Assembly (NCBI GenBank): GCA_024663395.1 | Contig: JANFAH010000015.1 | Coordinates: forward strand, 496,001-560,000 | From: Pisolithus tinctorius | Taxonomy: Eukaryota > Basidiomycota > Agaricomycetes > Boletales > Pisolithaceae | Direction of reading: 5' to 3' | Length of the DNA: 64,000 nt | Shown here: positions 45,801 to 56,256 of the stretch, piece after piece | Numbering within the stretch: the first letter of the stretch is position 1 | How the letters are laid out: every line of letters starts with the position of its first letter | Translations under genes and position numbers: made by a program | Notes under the pieces: model-generated | What the model was told of the DNA's origin: nothing | Seen by the model: the letters and a program-made list of their open reading frames with translations, nothing else | Database searches by the model: none

Positions 45801-48191
45801 CGAACCTTTGGATGCAAAGCATATGTCTTTATTCCAAAGGACCAACGTAAAGATAAGTTGGATCCTCATGCTGTTGAAATGGTTTTCTTAGGCTACGAGC
45901 CTAATACCAAAGGATATCGCTTTTTAAACGGTCAAAAAATCGTTATAGCAAAAACAGCAAAATTCGTAGAAGACTCATTTCCTTTTTGCTCGGATTCTAC
46001 CAAGACCTTTGACCCCGATGCCGAAAACGACCAAGAATCATCCTCTGATTCGGATAATGAAAGCCTATATTCATTACCGGAACCTGATCAGTTCCAAAAT
46101 GGGTCTCATCAACCCAGACCACCGAGTCCACATAATCCAATTCCAAACCCACAGCAGGGTGGTAATAATAACAGACCACAACCTAGACCAAATCTAAATT
46201 TACCACAACAAAGAGCACCTGCTGCTGCACCTCCAGTCGACCCTCGATTTCTTGCTCATCCCCATAATCCTTGGGCACCTCCATCAAATCGAGAACTTCG
46301 TCCTAGACAAAATATTCAACCACCACCTCGTCGACCTGTTGTTCATACTCGAGACAGGTTACAGGAATTAGAACATCAACATGATATTCGGGAAAGACAG
46401 CAAAGGTTACCTCAACAAATTAGAGAAACTGAGGAGGATGTTCGTCAAAGACAAGAAAATAGGAGACCTCCTTCTCCTCGTCTACCTCCTCATCTCGTCC
46501 CTCCTTCTGTCCCTTCCCAATGGACACAAGAGAGACATACACCACCATCACCTTTGACTCCTATTCCCGACTCTCCTCAGGCAATGCCTGAAATAGAACA
46601 GGAGATGAATCTCTTTGATCTCGCACTTGCTGCTCGAGTCAAAGAATCTCCTGAAAATTATAGAGATGTTCTAAAACTTTCTCCTGACCTTCAAAAGAAG
46701 TGGTTTGAAGCTATGAAGGACGAATTAAAATCAATTGAAGAAAGACAAGTCTGGACTCTTGTGGATCCAAAACCGAATCAAAAACCTGTAAAGTGTCGAT
46801 GGGTTTTCGCTGTTAAAAGCGATGGTCGTTACAAAGCTCGTCTTGTGGCTAAAGGCTTTACACAAGAATTTGGCACCGACTTTGAAGACACCTTCTCTCC
46901 AGTTGCTCGCTTCGAGACAGTGCGAATCCTACTCGCTTTCGCTGCTCAGAAGAGTTGGGAAATGGAAGCACTGGATGTCAAAACAGCTTTCCTATATGGA
47001 AACCTTGATGAAGAAATTTATATGGAACAACCAGAAGGTTTCAAAGTGAAGGGTCAAGAACACAAGGTCTACCGATTGTTACGAGCCCTCTATGGCTTGA
47101 AACAAGCGGCTTTAGCATGGAACAAAACCCTGCACACATCCTTACTCCGCATGGGTTATATTCGCTCAAAAGTGGATGCAGGAATTTACATCTATTCCTC
47201 CAAAGCTGGTTTCGTCATCTTCCTTGTCTATGTCGATGATGGTCTTTTCATCTCCTCCGACTCTCGTCTTCTTAAAGCCAAGAAACAAGAATTCATGAAG
47301 AAATGGGAATCCCGTGACCTAGGAGAAGTAAAAGAATATCTGGGAATTCAAATTCACAGAAATCGATCGAAGAAAGAAATATATCTCGATCAAACTCCCT
47401 ATGTCAAAAAGGTCATCAAAAGATTTAACATGGAGACTGCTCGAAATGTTCGCACTCCATTACCTTCGGGATACCAACCGGAAAAGGCACCATCAGATTA
47501 TCAAGCTACATCTCAAATCCGCTCTCAATACCAATCAATTATAGGGTCCTTACTCTATATGGCCCTTGGAACTCGTCCAGATATTGCTTTTGCGGTTATT
47601 CGCATGAGCCAATATATGGCTAATCCCACTGAGGATCACCGAAATAAAGCGCTGCACATAGTTCACTATGTTGCAAGTACTCCAAAACTTGCGCTTTATT
47701 ATTCTGGACTCGAGTCACGGATTTTCGGATTCGCTGATTCTGATTGGGCGTCGAATAAAGACACTCGTCATTCGACTACCGGTTATGCCATGTTCCTTGG
47801 CACTTCATTAATCTCTTGGCGATCTCGCAAACAAAAGACGATTGCCTTATCCTCCACTGAAGCCGAATACATGGCTTTATGTGATGCTGCCCGGCAAATC
47901 AAATGGCTGTCAATGCTATTTGATGAACTTAAACTTAAACTTGACAAAACCATCCTTTATTGCGATAATATGGGAGCTCGCTTCATTGCTGAGAACCCAG
48001 TCTCAGATGGACGCACAAAACATATTGACGTCCAATGGCACTTCGTTCGCGAATGTGTTCAAGATGGTTTATTCGGTATTGAATATATTCAAACCGATCG
48101 TCAAAAGGCCGATGGACTTACTAAAAGTCTAACGTGGCAGAAATTTGAAACGAATCGCTCGTCGATGGGATTAGTTAATCTCCCATTCTAG
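42807..48191 (+). CDS. Copia Gag-Pol polyprotein
   Basis: A single 1794-codon ORF. The Gag (retrotran_gag/UBN2-like, starting LSGLNYASWLVLMKAYF) has a reduced zinc knuckle CNICHGSHNTQDH (about residue 228) and an RGG-rich stretch after it. The protease is LDSGASHH (about 637). The integrase has an HHCC finger (HNRLAHP to CKGC, about 775-810). Its catalytic core residues lie in HADLL, SDRGGEF and NGRAER (about 838, 899, 932). A Pro/Gln-rich linker follows. The RT has RWVFAVKSDGRYKARLVAKG and YVDD (about 1475), and the RNase H has FADSDWA, STEAEY and YCDN (about 1641-1720). The domain order PR-IN-RT-RH defines Ty1/Copia. No frameshift is needed between gag and pol. Confidence 0.96.
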   Translation: MSSDGLGKQIPKLSGLNYASWLVLMKAYFQTLGIWNIVKGDLARPAAGDPQEAAWITSDARAQGILTLYCDPMIAMSIESKDTAKLKWDDLKAKYGEPSAMTTFMEFQRLIRIQIKPKDDIMAKIAEISMIMAAIQGQGIDLNNKIKALILVHSMSQAWEQAPVNILSSIAADQLGPDTVIPRMKEVWSHKSGKTMLPQQEKASTSGTQVKQESNTLLARMNKPPLCNICHGSHNTQDHRGGGSSSSRGRGSNRGRGGSRRGRGGYTPYPQNNNQQQSSGSSNQRNQNRRRGKGKGKARANAVELEGAEANFAHLEEIPEDSQEYYSNETRYHPGAEMPYTADAAENFDVDICAIEFNREQPREETPEFTPPAPIEQVYTSDLGTFLGSHTIMDSESYDPDLSQQDLDMAMEAIGQSQSYPVDGSTGELAPWYLDEIQGTLGERVESVKIRVNIPRSNSPCTCTICLRAANRPVHLDVPQREPSQWTNAHPAPRPVPLPSHGENRICDSHTGCSSAGVANSNVACSDMVQIGNVEDNGDQNPAGNRNSNKSSRRLRRRHVLTLSEFHASIPDIKPVKPLRFSFFRNHPDVEYDPNDSAAGYFPGEFDRNAYDAYDCYFYGAYHSKNLPKGESIWMLDSGASHHVTPFKTDFLTFREFKNPAIASTAGRARINILGEGTVVIRLENGQNLTLHNVAYSPLFSKRLCSRNALLKNGYRSTATLQNEVIQAPNGRIVLEAALASPTSPLHWFVGVPLPPTNAFSVLCPLVKEISLEQLWHNRLAHPANNILRHLRRLGLPEISLTGETSTCKGCAQGKLSSEAFKPSWKRATRPLELVHADLLELPVESYFRSKYVLTLLDDYSSFGFCLYLRNKSDTYTAFANWLVSSQNRTGQHLGTLRSDRGGEFMGQQFKALLTSRGVTHQLSIADHPQQNGRAERFNRTILEKSGTLRHHACVPKRFWNFAFDCALHVYNRTPLKRILFKTPAELFLGSVPDISYFRTFGCKAYVFIPKDQRKDKLDPHAVEMVFLGYEPNTKGYRFLNGQKIVIAKTAKFVEDSFPFCSDSTKTFDPDAENDQESSSDSDNESLYSLPEPDQFQNGSHQPRPPSPHNPIPNPQQGGNNNRPQPRPNLNLPQQRAPAAAPPVDPRFLAHPHNPWAPPSNRELRPRQNIQPPPRRPVVHTRDRLQELEHQHDIRERQQRLPQQIRETEEDVRQRQENRRPPSPRLPPHLVPPSVPSQWTQERHTPPSPLTPIPDSPQAMPEIEQEMNLFDLALAARVKESPENYRDVLKLSPDLQKKWFEAMKDELKSIEERQVWTLVDPKPNQKPVKCRWVFAVKSDGRYKARLVAKGFTQEFGTDFEDTFSPVARFETVRILLAFAAQKSWEMEALDVKTAFLYGNLDEEIYMEQPEGFKVKGQEHKVYRLLRALYGLKQAALAWNKTLHTSLLRMGYIRSKVDAGIYIYSSKAGFVIFLVYVDDGLFISSDSRLLKAKKQEFMKKWESRDLGEVKEYLGIQIHRNRSKKEIYLDQTPYVKKVIKRFNMETARNVRTPLPSGYQPEKAPSDYQATSQIRSQYQSIIGSLLYMALGTRPDIAFAVIRMSQYMANPTEDHRNKALHIVHYVASTPKLALYYSGLESRIFGFADSDWASNKDTRHSTTGYAMFLGTSLISWRSRKQKTIALSSTEAEYMALCDAARQIKWLSMLFDELKLKLDKTILYCDNMGARFIAENPVSDGRTKHIDVQWHFVRECVQDGLFGIEYIQTDRQKADGLTKSLTWQKFETNRSSMGLVNLPF

Positions 48192-48203
48192 AGCGAGGGG
48201 GAG
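48192..48203 (+). other. Polypurine tract of the Copia element
   Basis: AGCGAGGGGGAG directly precedes the 3' LTR and overlaps the end of the gag-pol stop context. It would prime plus-strand DNA synthesis. Confidence 0.85.
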
Positions 48204-48576
48204 TGTTGGAATTACTTCCGACATCTAGACACATCTAGACAAACTCGTGTATCAACACGAGGTACGTCACATGACTAGAATCAGTCATCAGCTCCACTAT
48301 GACGTCACCTATGATGTCATTGTTCCATGACATTCTATGTAGTTCTTTACTATACATAGTAGGTACTTTCCTTATGCGTCCATGGTCTGTGCGCAGTCCT
48401 ACATGTATATAAACCTGAGCATTTCTGCTCAAGGTCCCTATCGAATTCCACATTCGTTCTATCTCTCACAGAGCCCCACTCACACTCAGAACTACTTCGT
48501 CAAATCTACGCTTTACCTGATATAAGGCAAGTGTTCCTGCCTGCTCTTTTATTGCTCCCCGTTCCTCTGCGCAATA
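48204..48576 (+). repeat. 3' LTR of the Copia element (373 bp)
   Basis: Identical to the 5' LTR except for one C/T position; directly followed by CTACG. Confidence 0.92.
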
Positions 48577-48895
48577 CTACGCTGAGGAGGAATACGAACG
48601 TGGCTGCCGAATCCGCAACCATTTGTAGATAGGTCGTGAGAGATTAAGGACGGAATGCGTGGGCTTGCCGATGCAACACGTATCTGATCGCGCCCAATTG
48701 TAACCTAGTCTATACGTCTTCTTGCAGAAACCATGCGACTACTTGTTGCGGCGGAGGGGAAAGGATATGCGATTATTGACCACATAGGATAGCTGGCATC
48801 GACATTCAAGTCGACAACGAAGTGATGGGTCTGCCAATGTGGAAGGTCGGTTTCCCGGGCGGAAAGGCGCCAGAAGACAGCTGCATCACCTCATT

Positions 48896-49291
48896 CTACG
48901 AGTTATATAGGCTGGATGAAGCAATTGACCCAGCGAGGCTCGCTTGCGTGGTCCGTAGTTGAGCGGCTTTTGGCACCGAGTACGGCGGCGGAACAGGGCA
49001 TGGAGAATACGCCGGGGGAGGGGGCTGGATGACTTGTCTGGACCAGGAATATTCAAACATCTCGATGTCTGCGTACGATGGAAGCGAACTGCGTCCCAAG
49101 AGGAGCGTGGCGCGTAGAATCACCCAAATGGCACTAACGAGTACAGCTGTAAGCAGGACCGTGTGAGAAGATATAGATTACAGAGGGAGAGCAAACACAC
49201 TGAAGGCTCCAATCACGATGAGGATTATTGCCCAACTCGGGAGTGCGTTGGATGCGCTGTCATTGTATGACGAGTTGTTCGTTGAATTCAT
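48896..49291 (-). CDS. Small membrane protein with two PPxY motifs, copy B
   Basis: Two exons (49291-49201 and 49146-48896) join to 113 aa across a 54-nt intron at the same place as in copy A. It has an N-terminal NNSS sequon, one transmembrane helix (about WAIILIVIGAFTVLVSAIWVI), then QPPPPAYSP and PPPYSVP. Sequence outside these parts has changed considerably from copy A, yet frame, splice sites, helix and both motifs remain. The tail ends in Ser-rich sequence. The inferred role is the same as for copy A (WW-domain binding membrane adaptor); no family was recognised. Confidence 0.7.
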
Positions 49292-49389
49292 AGTGTGTGG
49301 GGTAAGACTCGAACTGCGCAGGGTAATTCGCGTCACCCTGAATCGAGGGGCCTAAGTTAAATAGTATCGGCGCCGATACCCCTGGCCTA

Positions 49390-49397
49390 TTATATAA
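49390..49397 (-). promoter_or_regulatory. TATA box candidate upstream of the PPxY membrane gene B
   Basis: TTATATAA lies about 100 nt upstream of the start, at the position equivalent to that in copy A. Confidence 0.5.
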
Positions 49398-52196
49398 GGA
49401 AGAGGCAGTACCGCCAGCCAACCACTTCCGCAGCTGGGGTCACTGCCGCGGGACCCACTCGAGAGGGGACGCAAGTCACGCAGAATATTCCCACTTTCTA
49501 GAAAGAATCCCACGTGTGGACCATATCTGGAGTAATGTGATCGTAAAGTGTGCTAAGTAGTCCTCGACGTAGGTGCAATCAACTCGCGGTAGTATGGTAA
49601 AGACGTAGAGGAACTTGGTAATGATGTATATAGAAATAGAAGAAATCATAATAATGACAATGAACAGAATGGGGGGGAACTGACGCGACGCGACCGAGAC
49701 AGCTCAGCGAACGGGCGATGGTCGAAGGCTCTGTTTAGCTCTTATTCCAACCCCGCGGGATCATTTTTGAGCGAACTGAGACAGGGGCGCTGGAAGTGGT
49801 AGAGGCCCGCGAGGACAAAACGACTTGACTGTCAAGACATTAGTTTAATCAGAATGTCCGAATACCTATGCCAACCTATCTGAGAACTTGCTTGATCCAA
49901 AACCACGTATACGATGATCCTCCGAGTCACCCGAACTCCCAGTGCATGTCTCCAACCCCGCCGGTGTGCTATGTACCACTAGCGTCGAGTTGTATGTGTC
50001 AAATGGCGTCGGCTGCAATCACTGTATGCTAGGGATCATGGACATGTTCATGAAACTGACATGCCATCTCGCCCAAGTTTTCCCGGTCCGAAGCGTCCGC
50101 CATCCCTCTCCGCGAGTACGTGCGGTTAAGAGTTGTACAAAGAATTCCCCAGTAAGACGTATTTAGGATAGCCCTACAACATCGATTTCCCTAATTCAAG
50201 TCTCGCAATGCTGCCTGCGAGATGTATCTGCCTCCATACCCAGTCGGGACGGGGCCCGGTAGTCAGGCCGGTGTTTGACCTACAGCGCCCATTTCAAAGC
50301 GTGAAAACACAATAACTACCATAAGAAACGAAGATCAACTCACAGGGACCCCAACTCACAACCAAATGTGTGCTCTCTGGCTTATATGTCGCACTCAGCA
50401 CGTGGTGCTGCAGTTGTTTCGGATATAATGTGGCTATCGACGCCCATCAATCATTAAGGGAGATTCACAGTAAACCAGTTCAGGAAGCACAGGTAAGGCC
50501 ATCGGGGGCACTATATCCGACTCGGGCATGCGCTCCTGACAATCACCAGTATGTGATTAGTAGCAACAGGCCTCAGTTCCCTGCGCACAATTCAGGCCTT
50601 TATTTCTGGGAAATGCACGGCAACGCTCGTTTGACAAGGCGAATAAAGTAAGCAAGAGCAAAGTCAGAAGCACCGAGTGCGCGGATGAAAGACGAGGGGA
50701 CGATTCGGAGACAGTGCGACGCGGCGCCCGACCTCAGTTGGTTCCAAGCTGTTGAAAGTAGTTATCGTACACGTTCGCAGTGCACGAGTTTCACGGGATC
50801 GTGTTTTCGTAGCATACTTGTGAGCTAGCAAAACAAAAGGCTTTGATAGTTATGGTGATATTAACACACTCGTCTTTCCGCCGGGCCTTCCAGAAATCAT
50901 GGCGCAAGACTGATACTTCTTTAGAATCAGTTTTAGAAACCAAGTGACCGCTTGTTCGTTCATTGCCCGACGTGTTCAGATACTTTAATCGAGGGTTCTT
51001 GATATCAGCAGCCATCATAGCTTCCCTCCTCCCAAACGGGCTAAGCGCAAAGGCGTGCTCGTCATGCGTCACTGTAAAGGTTAGATGACACTGTTGTGAT
51101 AGAGAGAAACTTCGATCGATTACCTGGACTGCAGTCGGATCTTGTGTCGCAGCGCTAACCGGGCACTCGGGACGTCAAGAACCCACTTATCAAGACCCCA
51201 TATTCCTAACAGATCGGAACAGAGAGGGGTGACATATCACAACAACGTGCTGCCTCATTCGTCACAAAGCAGAAGTACATGACGAAGACACGACCTAAAA
51301 TTGGACTGGAAGTCTAGAATCAAGGGCCGATCGCCAGGATTGGAGACCCGGGGCATAGGCAGTACTAAGCCTCCAGAACGATCGACGGCCAGGTGATAAG
51401 TCTTTCGGCGGCGGCGGCGACCCTGTTTAATAGATTCCCGATCGCACTGGTAAGAGCACCAGGAAATGTGGCCACGAATCAGAGGCTGTTTGAGGCAAAT
51501 TCGTGGTTGGCGAAAAATGACCGGACAAATTTTTTAGTTGCAGTGACCTTGCAAACAATGCAAAGCAGGAACACAGTTTTGCTGTAGAGCTGTATCTCTT
51601 CACACTGTGCTAGAGGAAGGACACAAGCAAGCATTCCATTCCTGCATCAATCCAGCCAAGCTGTGAAGTCGTCCGTCTGAGTTGGCTCTATCAGGTTGAT
51701 CGGGCCGCTCCTGGGTACTATTAACAATAACGCGCCTCCAATGAGTTTCCCAAGTGCGAATACGACGTACCGAGACACAGCCGACAATGATATCATTTAT
51801 CGAGATCTCATCGCGGCATGAAGGGTCGGACCTCCGTCCGTGCGTTAACCACGATGTAAACTGCGCTTATTCAATTTCGCGTAAAGATGAGCTACCCGAG
51901 CAGGGTCCATACAGCCACCATGATAATTGAGCGTTACAAGCCCCCAGCAGACCAGAATAGGTGGAACACCGCAAGGCGCCACGCTCGAAGTAAGAGAGTG
52001 AGAGAAAACCGAACGGATCTGACCTGACTCCTTCGGGGAGGTACCTGGGCCACGTAGTTCGCGTTCCAAACCGGCCCTTTGCCGCAATCAGTACGAGGAA
52101 TCGGAACGATTCATAGTCGTACCAGAAGAGCAACAACTTTATTCCATTGATACTCGTCTCCGTCGACAGTTGTCGCACATGAGGTTTAACCAGATT
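49398..52196. other. Non-coding part of duplication copy B
   Basis: No gene recognised. Sequence parallels 35290-38120 of copy A but lacks its about 0.7-kb insert. The remaining frames (for example at 50370 and 50791) are not conserved between the copies. Confidence 0.4.
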
Positions 52197-53455
52197 TCAA
52201 ACTGAAGAACGTCGGACCATTCTCTCCCAGAGTTCAAGGCGAGACAAGAGCCCCTCCACGTTACCCGCCGAAAAGACGGGATCAAGAGAAGAGTTTATCG
52301 GTATTGAGGATCGTCGCCAGACAATTTCATCAACCCGTTCCACGAAATCAAGGGCACGCGATATGTCTTGCAGACCCAAGTTGCCACGAGTGCGTGGCGA
52401 CAGCTTGGAGGGTGCAGAACCAAAGTCTTCAGAAAGCAAAAGCGAAGGGCGAACGTTCGTCATACTTGCGATGGCCTATCCAGAAGTTTACAGTCATATA
52501 GGTGTTACCATAAACAAAAAGAGAAACCTTACCGTCAACGCTCGTTTTGCGTCCTCCTCAGAGAGTCGAGCGATCTCAGTGGCGAGATTGTCATCTCCAC
52601 CTTGCTTTGGATCGTGATCGGAACTTCCTTCGATGACGATCTGAGATCCAGTTTCCGCTCCATTTTGCGCGGTGGTGTCCGGTACTCGTAAATCAGATGG
52701 AGCAGCAGAATCTTTCACTTGTGCTTCTCTCTCCACCTTCTGTGTCATTTTCTGTTCCAGTCCTCCGAGTTTCTTCCCCTTCCCAAACCTCTCCGCCACC
52801 AGCGTTCGTAGTTCGTCATACTGCCGATGAAGAGTGCGCATCTCGTCGTGGGCACTATCGAGTGCGTCATTCAACTGATCGAATGAAAAGGGCGTGGTCA
52901 GAACATCGGGAAGCCGCGGGGCATCATTTGAGTGAAATGTATTGTCTCCGTCAGGACGTCCATTTCTGTCTGGTACCGAATCTTGTACGGTGGAGGTAAC
53001 GGGGTTTTCTTGCAAGGCAGCTGCGTTCTCTACCTGCTGGTGACGAGGTAAATAAACCAGAAAGGTTGATCTGTCGTATAACATACGCAATCACGCCGGT
53101 CGTCCACACCTGTCTTGACACTTTCTCCAAGAGAGTCTGGCACCTGTTGATCTGGCGCGATAGACCCCACTGGTGCCCCTCCTTGACTCGCAGTCAAGTT
53201 CTGCCCTTCAAACATACTACATATCTTCTCAAAATCAAGTCTTCCAGATGCATCTCTGAGCACAGCACCGCCTGAAGTACTTCGAGCCCGGCGGGGAACA
53301 GCAGACGCCGGTGGTGCATCGTCTATCCCGTCGGAGGCTAAGAGATCGATGAGAGCTTCGAAGGCTTCGTTGGGAGCGCCGTCTGCAGCCTGGGGGCTAG
53401 CAGATATTGAGGGCGTCGGTATCGAAGGAGAGGTTGGAGCAGTACTTCTCGACAT
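52197..53455 (-). CDS. Unrecognised coiled-coil protein, intact paralogue
   Basis: Three exons (53455-53087, 53033-52533 and 52475-52197) join to 382 aa; the introns are 53 and 57 nt. The N-terminal 120 residues are Ser/Pro/Ala-rich and low-complexity. A helical, probably coiled-coil segment follows (LNDALDSAHDEMRTLHRQYDELR to LEQKMTQKVERE), then an acidic linker. The C-terminal helix has LDFVERVDEIVWRRS. No known domain. The homologous gene in duplication copy A has lost exon 1, so only this copy can be functional. The first intron was chosen for its GTATGT donor; a shorter first exon with a GTGTGG donor is also frame-compatible. Confidence 0.6.
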
Positions 53456-53634
53456 TTAGGTCGTGCTGTACAGATTTGGCGAAAGTCAGCAACTAGTAGC
53501 TAGTAGAGCGTTGGCGACATCAACAACGGGCCAACTTGTCGTGTCAATGAGTCACTGGGAATGACGACGCTGGTCGCTTGTTGGAGACAAAGCCCCAGCT
53601 TGCAACAAACATACGCGTCAATTACAAACTGCTA

Positions 53635-53657
53635 CAGTTGATTATCTCATAATGGAT
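53635..53657 (+). repeat. Left terminal inverted repeat of pogo-like element 2
   Basis: Matches the reverse complement of 56232-56254 at 22 of 23 positions; preceded by TA. Confidence 0.88.
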
Positions 53658-53767
53658 ACGAACGGGCTGAGGAAAATTCCATGCATTTTGGCGGTTATGC
53701 AAGAGCCACATGTCACGTATTGTGTGACCAACATTACTAATGTGTGACACTAAACACGTACGAGCTC

Positions 53768-55919
53768 TCAACTATCCTGCCGCTTCGCCCAGGAATCCAG
53801 TGTTAACTGCTTTGTGCTTTTCATCTCCATGCGCCTAAGGAAGCCACGGAAACGACGCAACTCGTGCGGCAAAGTGAGCCCATTATCTGAGTAACCAAAC
53901 CTCCAGCATGCTGCTTCAACCTTCTCACACATCTGGGCCACCTCAGAAAGACTGAGGCCCACAGATGAGTCACTTTTGCCCTCCTCCTCGCTGTCACTGA
54001 TCTCAATAACATCCTCGTTCTCAGCCGTGATCAGTTGCTTGATATGTGCCACAATTTCAGCATCCCCATGCATAGGTTTGTCAGGTTCCATTTGAGCCTT
54101 GTGTTCTTCCCTTGGTTCCACCAGCTCGTTCACAGGTGGAACATCATCCTTGATCCCTTTCAACCTGTGAAGTTCTTCAACTGCTTTAAGCAGGTCTTTC
54201 TTGACTGCAATAATCTGAGGTGCAGGTTGCTTGCCACTTGAACCACCTGGATGTTGGATATGGATTGTTAGGCGAGATGTGTTGGTTGCAATAGTAGCAA
54301 GTCTCTCGACTTCTTGGATGGCAAGGTTGGTATCATTTTCTGCAGCAAATATGGCATTGATTGCAGGCCACCAATCCTGGTCAATGTATGTGGATCCCAG
54401 GAGTGTTTTGAGGCGACACTCCACGTCTGGTAAGCTAATGGAGTCAGATGCTGCAAATTCATGTATGATGTCCCAGGCTGCCGGATTCATGTGTGCAGGG
54501 AGTATGGCTGGACCATAGGTACCATGACTGGTGAATTAATGAGTCGTGATGCACAGATATTATTGTAAGTTATGAACCTTTGAATACCTGTATGTGCCCA
54601 GCAGTGCTCAATTGTTGATGCCTTGACAGTGGCCCATGCATCCTTTGCCATCGTCATTGCCTCAAGCAAATTGACTTTATAGATGTCTGTCTCCCCAGCT
54701 TCTTCAAGACCCACAGCATGCATGCTGAATGCATGCCAGTAGTGAGCCTTGAAGCATTGGATAATCCCTGCATCAAGTGGCTGAACAAATGATGTTAAGT
54801 TTGGCCCAAAGAATTCTATCTGGATATTCCGTGGCACGAAGGATATATAGTGGCCACTGAAGTTGTCAATTACAAGGCAGATGTGCCGTTTCTCCTTGTG
54901 CATCTTCAAATCAAATGCTTTTACCCAGCTTACCATTTCAGTGAGCATGTCGTTCTCCCTGTGCAAAACTACTGATCACTCACTCTTCAAATAGTTCTGA
55001 TGTCATCCATGCTGCTTTGTTATTGCAATAATCAAATCCATGTGCAGCTGGTGAATTATTCTTAAAGACACATGGCTTTTTGTACTTCCCAATGAAAAAT
55101 ATAGGCATCTTCTCACTGCCATCGGAATTACAGGCAAAGCCCAAGGTCAGGCGGAATTTGTTTCTTTTCTTTCTGCTCATTTGCCTTGTTGCCAATCCTC
55201 GATCAGGTGGAGCACTGAATGACCTAGGTATCAATTTAAATATATGAATAAAAGGATTAGCTTACAATGCAAAGAGGCTGGTCTCATCAAAGTTCCAGCG
55301 GTCTTTGGGGTTGAATTTTTCCAAGATTTTTGCAATGCACTGCTGCTCAGCTTCAACAGCAGCAAGATCAACAGATGCTGCTTCGCCATGGTGCCGACGC
55401 TCTTGTAAGTGATAAGTCCTGGTGAAGGATGCCACCCATCCATCACCAGTGAGCCGTTCCTCTTCTGGAACACCCAGGAGGTCCTCAAACCTCTTCCTTT
55501 TCTCTTGTAACATTGGCCCATTGACCTGTTCCCCCTTATCCTCCATAGCATGAACCCAAAGGATGAGAGCCTTCTCAACATCTGGCCGAGTGACTATACG
55601 AGGCCGCTTTGAAGACAATGCACTTGGATTGTCATGGATGTGTTGTTCTAAATTTGTGCGAGCTTTCAACTTTCTTGAAAGTGTCGACTGAGTAAACACT
55701 AAAGCCCCTGTTTGTAGTGTTGCAAAATGCTTGACTACATCCTCCTGTGAAGAATTTGGATGCTCGTCAATGTAGGCAAAGACCATCATCCAGTCATGCA
55801 GGGTGAGATTTTCCTGGGTGCCTGTGTTCTGTTGTTTAGCTGATGTTGCAGGTGCATCTTTGGAAGATTTCTGCCCAGGTTTATGAGCATATGGAGCCAG
55901 CTTTGGATGTGGTTTTCAG
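53768..55919 (-). CDS. Pogo-like transposase (DDE_1, CENP-B-type DNA binding)
   Basis: Four exons (55919-55267, 55214-54984, 54928-54588 and 54507-53768) join in frame, about 650 aa. The N-terminal half has LTLHDWMMVFAYIDEHP and a CENP-B-like DNA-binding region (VEKALILWVHAM to LTGDGWVASF). The catalytic triad lies in FNFDET, LVIDNFSGH and QPLDAGII. The C-terminal part is acidic with EDVIEISDSEEE, which resembles a SUMO-interacting motif. Introns were placed by phase and by agreement with element 1. No stop was found in the joined frame. No in-frame ATG was found before the Met at 55789, so a short 5' exon may be missing or the start lost. Cuts and pastes the element into TA sites. Confidence 0.82.
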
Positions 55920-56231
55920 CAGGTAGTCCCAGACTTCATGGGGATACTGCTGAGAGGGATGTGACATGAAAATTTTCACGTCTCTAATCATTAATGAAAG
56001 TCTTCTGATGTTAACATTAGAAAGATGCCAGATGAGCATCAAATCACTGCTGAAGTGTAGACTTTTGGTTCTGATCTCTTCCAAATAAGTACATTTCATA
56101 CTGCATATTGGTAGTTTGAGAGCATGCATTATGCAATATGCACATTTTACCCAAATCCCCTGTGCCCCAACTCGGCCCAGCATGGGCTGACAAAAAAGTC
56201 ATGCAGTATAAGACTTATGCAAGTTGAGCCC

Positions 56232-56254
56232 ATGCATTATGAGATAATCAACTG
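56232..56254 (-). repeat. Right terminal inverted repeat of pogo-like element 2
   Basis: Reverse-complement partner of 53635-53657; followed by TA. Confidence 0.88.
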
Positions 56255-56256
56255 TA

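Larger units (their letters stand above)
40357..48576 (+). mobile_element. Ty1/Copia LTR retrotransposon with two extra 5' ORFs, nearly intact
   Basis: 8220 bp flanked by the perfect 5-bp target duplication CTACG (40352-40356 and 48577-48581). The two 373-bp LTRs differ at one position only (TGTG against TGCG near 40723/48570). The PBS (40730-40742) and polypurine tract (48192-48203) are adjacent to the LTRs. The gag-pol ORF of 1794 codons is uninterrupted. Between the 5' LTR and gag lie about 2.08 kb holding two further ORFs, unusual for Copia elements. All this indicates a very recent, possibly active copy. Confidence 0.96.
48750..53590 (+). repeat. Segmental duplication, copy B
   Basis: Diverged partner of 34425-39070. 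The Copia element lies just upstream of it, and a second pogo-like element begins about 45 bp after its end. Confidence 0.75.
53635..56254 (-). mobile_element. Pogo/Tigger-like DNA transposon 2, complete
   Basis: 2620 bp with inverted repeats starting CAGTTGATTATCTCATAATG, with one mismatch near the inner end. TA flanks each end (53633-53634 and 56255-56256). The ends resemble those of element 1 (CAGT.GAT..TCTC.TAATG). One transposase gene lies on the minus strand. The element sits just beyond duplication copy B. Confidence 0.9.
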
